NCBI GenBank assembly: GCA_903928835.1
Contig: CAIYSK010000387.1
Coordinates: 1 to 5,893, forward strand
Origin: an uncultured cyanobacterium
GTDB taxonomy: Bacteria; Cyanobacteriota; Cyanobacteriia; PCC-6307; Cyanobiaceae
Length of the DNA stretch: 5,893 nucleotides
Direction: 5' to 3'
The notes beneath the pieces were generated by a model that had not been told where the DNA came from, did no database searches, and worked only from the letters and a program-made list of their open reading frames with translations. Shown here one piece after another: positions 5,759 to 5,893 of the stretch; the stretch's first letter is position 1; every line of letters starts with the position of its first letter. A program made the translations under genes and the position numbers.

Positions 5759-5893
5759 TCGGGAGTAGGGCCATCGCCGCCAGGGGGCCGAGCATCTGAA
5801 CAACGGCGGCGGCGGCCCCCATGAGTTGGCTGCCCATCCCGTTGCCCCTCGCCTCCTTGGCGGCGGGCTGGGTGAGGCGGTTGGCGGCATCCC
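5748..5893 (-). CDS. C-terminal end of an unrecognised protein with a hydrophobic tail, 5'-truncated by the window
   Basis: Reading the minus strand, an open frame enters from the right edge (first whole codon at 5891-5889) and ends at TAA (5750-5748), giving 47 residues. The first part is polar, with LTQPAAKEARGNG, and the last 27 residues are hydrophobic, with GAAAAVVQMLGPLAAMALLP, which fits a C-terminal membrane helix or an Ala-rich buried helix. By hand count 41 of 47 third codon positions are G or C, matching the coding style of the neighbouring genes, whereas the plus-strand frames contain stops early in this stretch. The gene converges on pilQ with 16 nt between the two stop codons. 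I do not recognise the family; no function is proposed. Confidence 0.6.
   Translation of the reverse strand, partial: DAANRLTQPAAKEARGNGMGSQLMGAAAAVVQMLGPLAAMALLPIGL

Noticed and set aside
5051..5890. Long minus-strand open frame of 279 codons opposite the pilQ 3' half
   Set aside because: It lies antisense to a clearly conserved secretin domain, its composition is His/Pro/Arg-rich as expected for a high-GC shadow, and it shows no recognisable motif.

Overview
The window is a single compact stretch of bacterial chromosome that looks like a high-GC cyanobacterium, most plausibly a Synechococcus/Cyanobium-type picocyanobacterium. The evidence is the protein wording: a quinone-type dihydroorotate dehydrogenase of cyanobacterial style, and a PilQ secretin that starts with an AMIN domain and carries the cyanobacterial wording around its secretin core. 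I found no copy of the HIP1 octamer (GCGATCGC) in the 5.9 kb, which fits marine-type picocyanobacteria better than freshwater beta-cyanobacteria. The genus is an inference; no rRNA or other marker gene is present.

Layout. Bases 1-1025 (+) are the 3' part of pyrD (pyrimidine synthesis); its start lies outside the window. After 25 nt come three type IV pilus genes on the same strand. The first (1051-2721) encodes a 556-aa protein that joins a degenerate PilM-like cytoplasmic domain to a membrane helix and a PilN-like periplasmic domain, the architecture of type II secretion GspL. The second, pilO (2718-3461), overlaps it by the 4-nt ATGA junction. The third, pilQ (3494-5731), follows after 32 nt and encodes the outer-membrane secretin. 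At the right edge the C-terminal 47 codons of an unrecognised gene with a hydrophobic tail run on the opposite strand (5748-5893), converging on pilQ with a 16-nt gap and a weak shared hairpin.

How the genes work together. The PilMN fusion and PilO would form the inner-membrane alignment complex, linking the cytoplasmic motor side to the periplasm. PilQ forms the outer-membrane pore through which the pilus passes. No pilP lies between pilO and pilQ; the AMIN domain of PilQ and the proline-rich PilO tail are the visible candidates for the missing bridge. The tight spacing suggests one transcriptional unit, possibly fed from pyrD or upstream of it, since no promoter is evident in the short gaps.

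The points most worth a second look are the PilM-PilN fusion with lost nucleotide-binding motifs, an Ala-Thr microsatellite that forms most of the PilQ signal-peptide core, and an abrupt drop in GC content inside the pilQ secretin domain. I see no RNA gene, CRISPR array, insertion sequence or phage feature. The window is mainly a recognisable machine with unusual details rather than a wholly new system.
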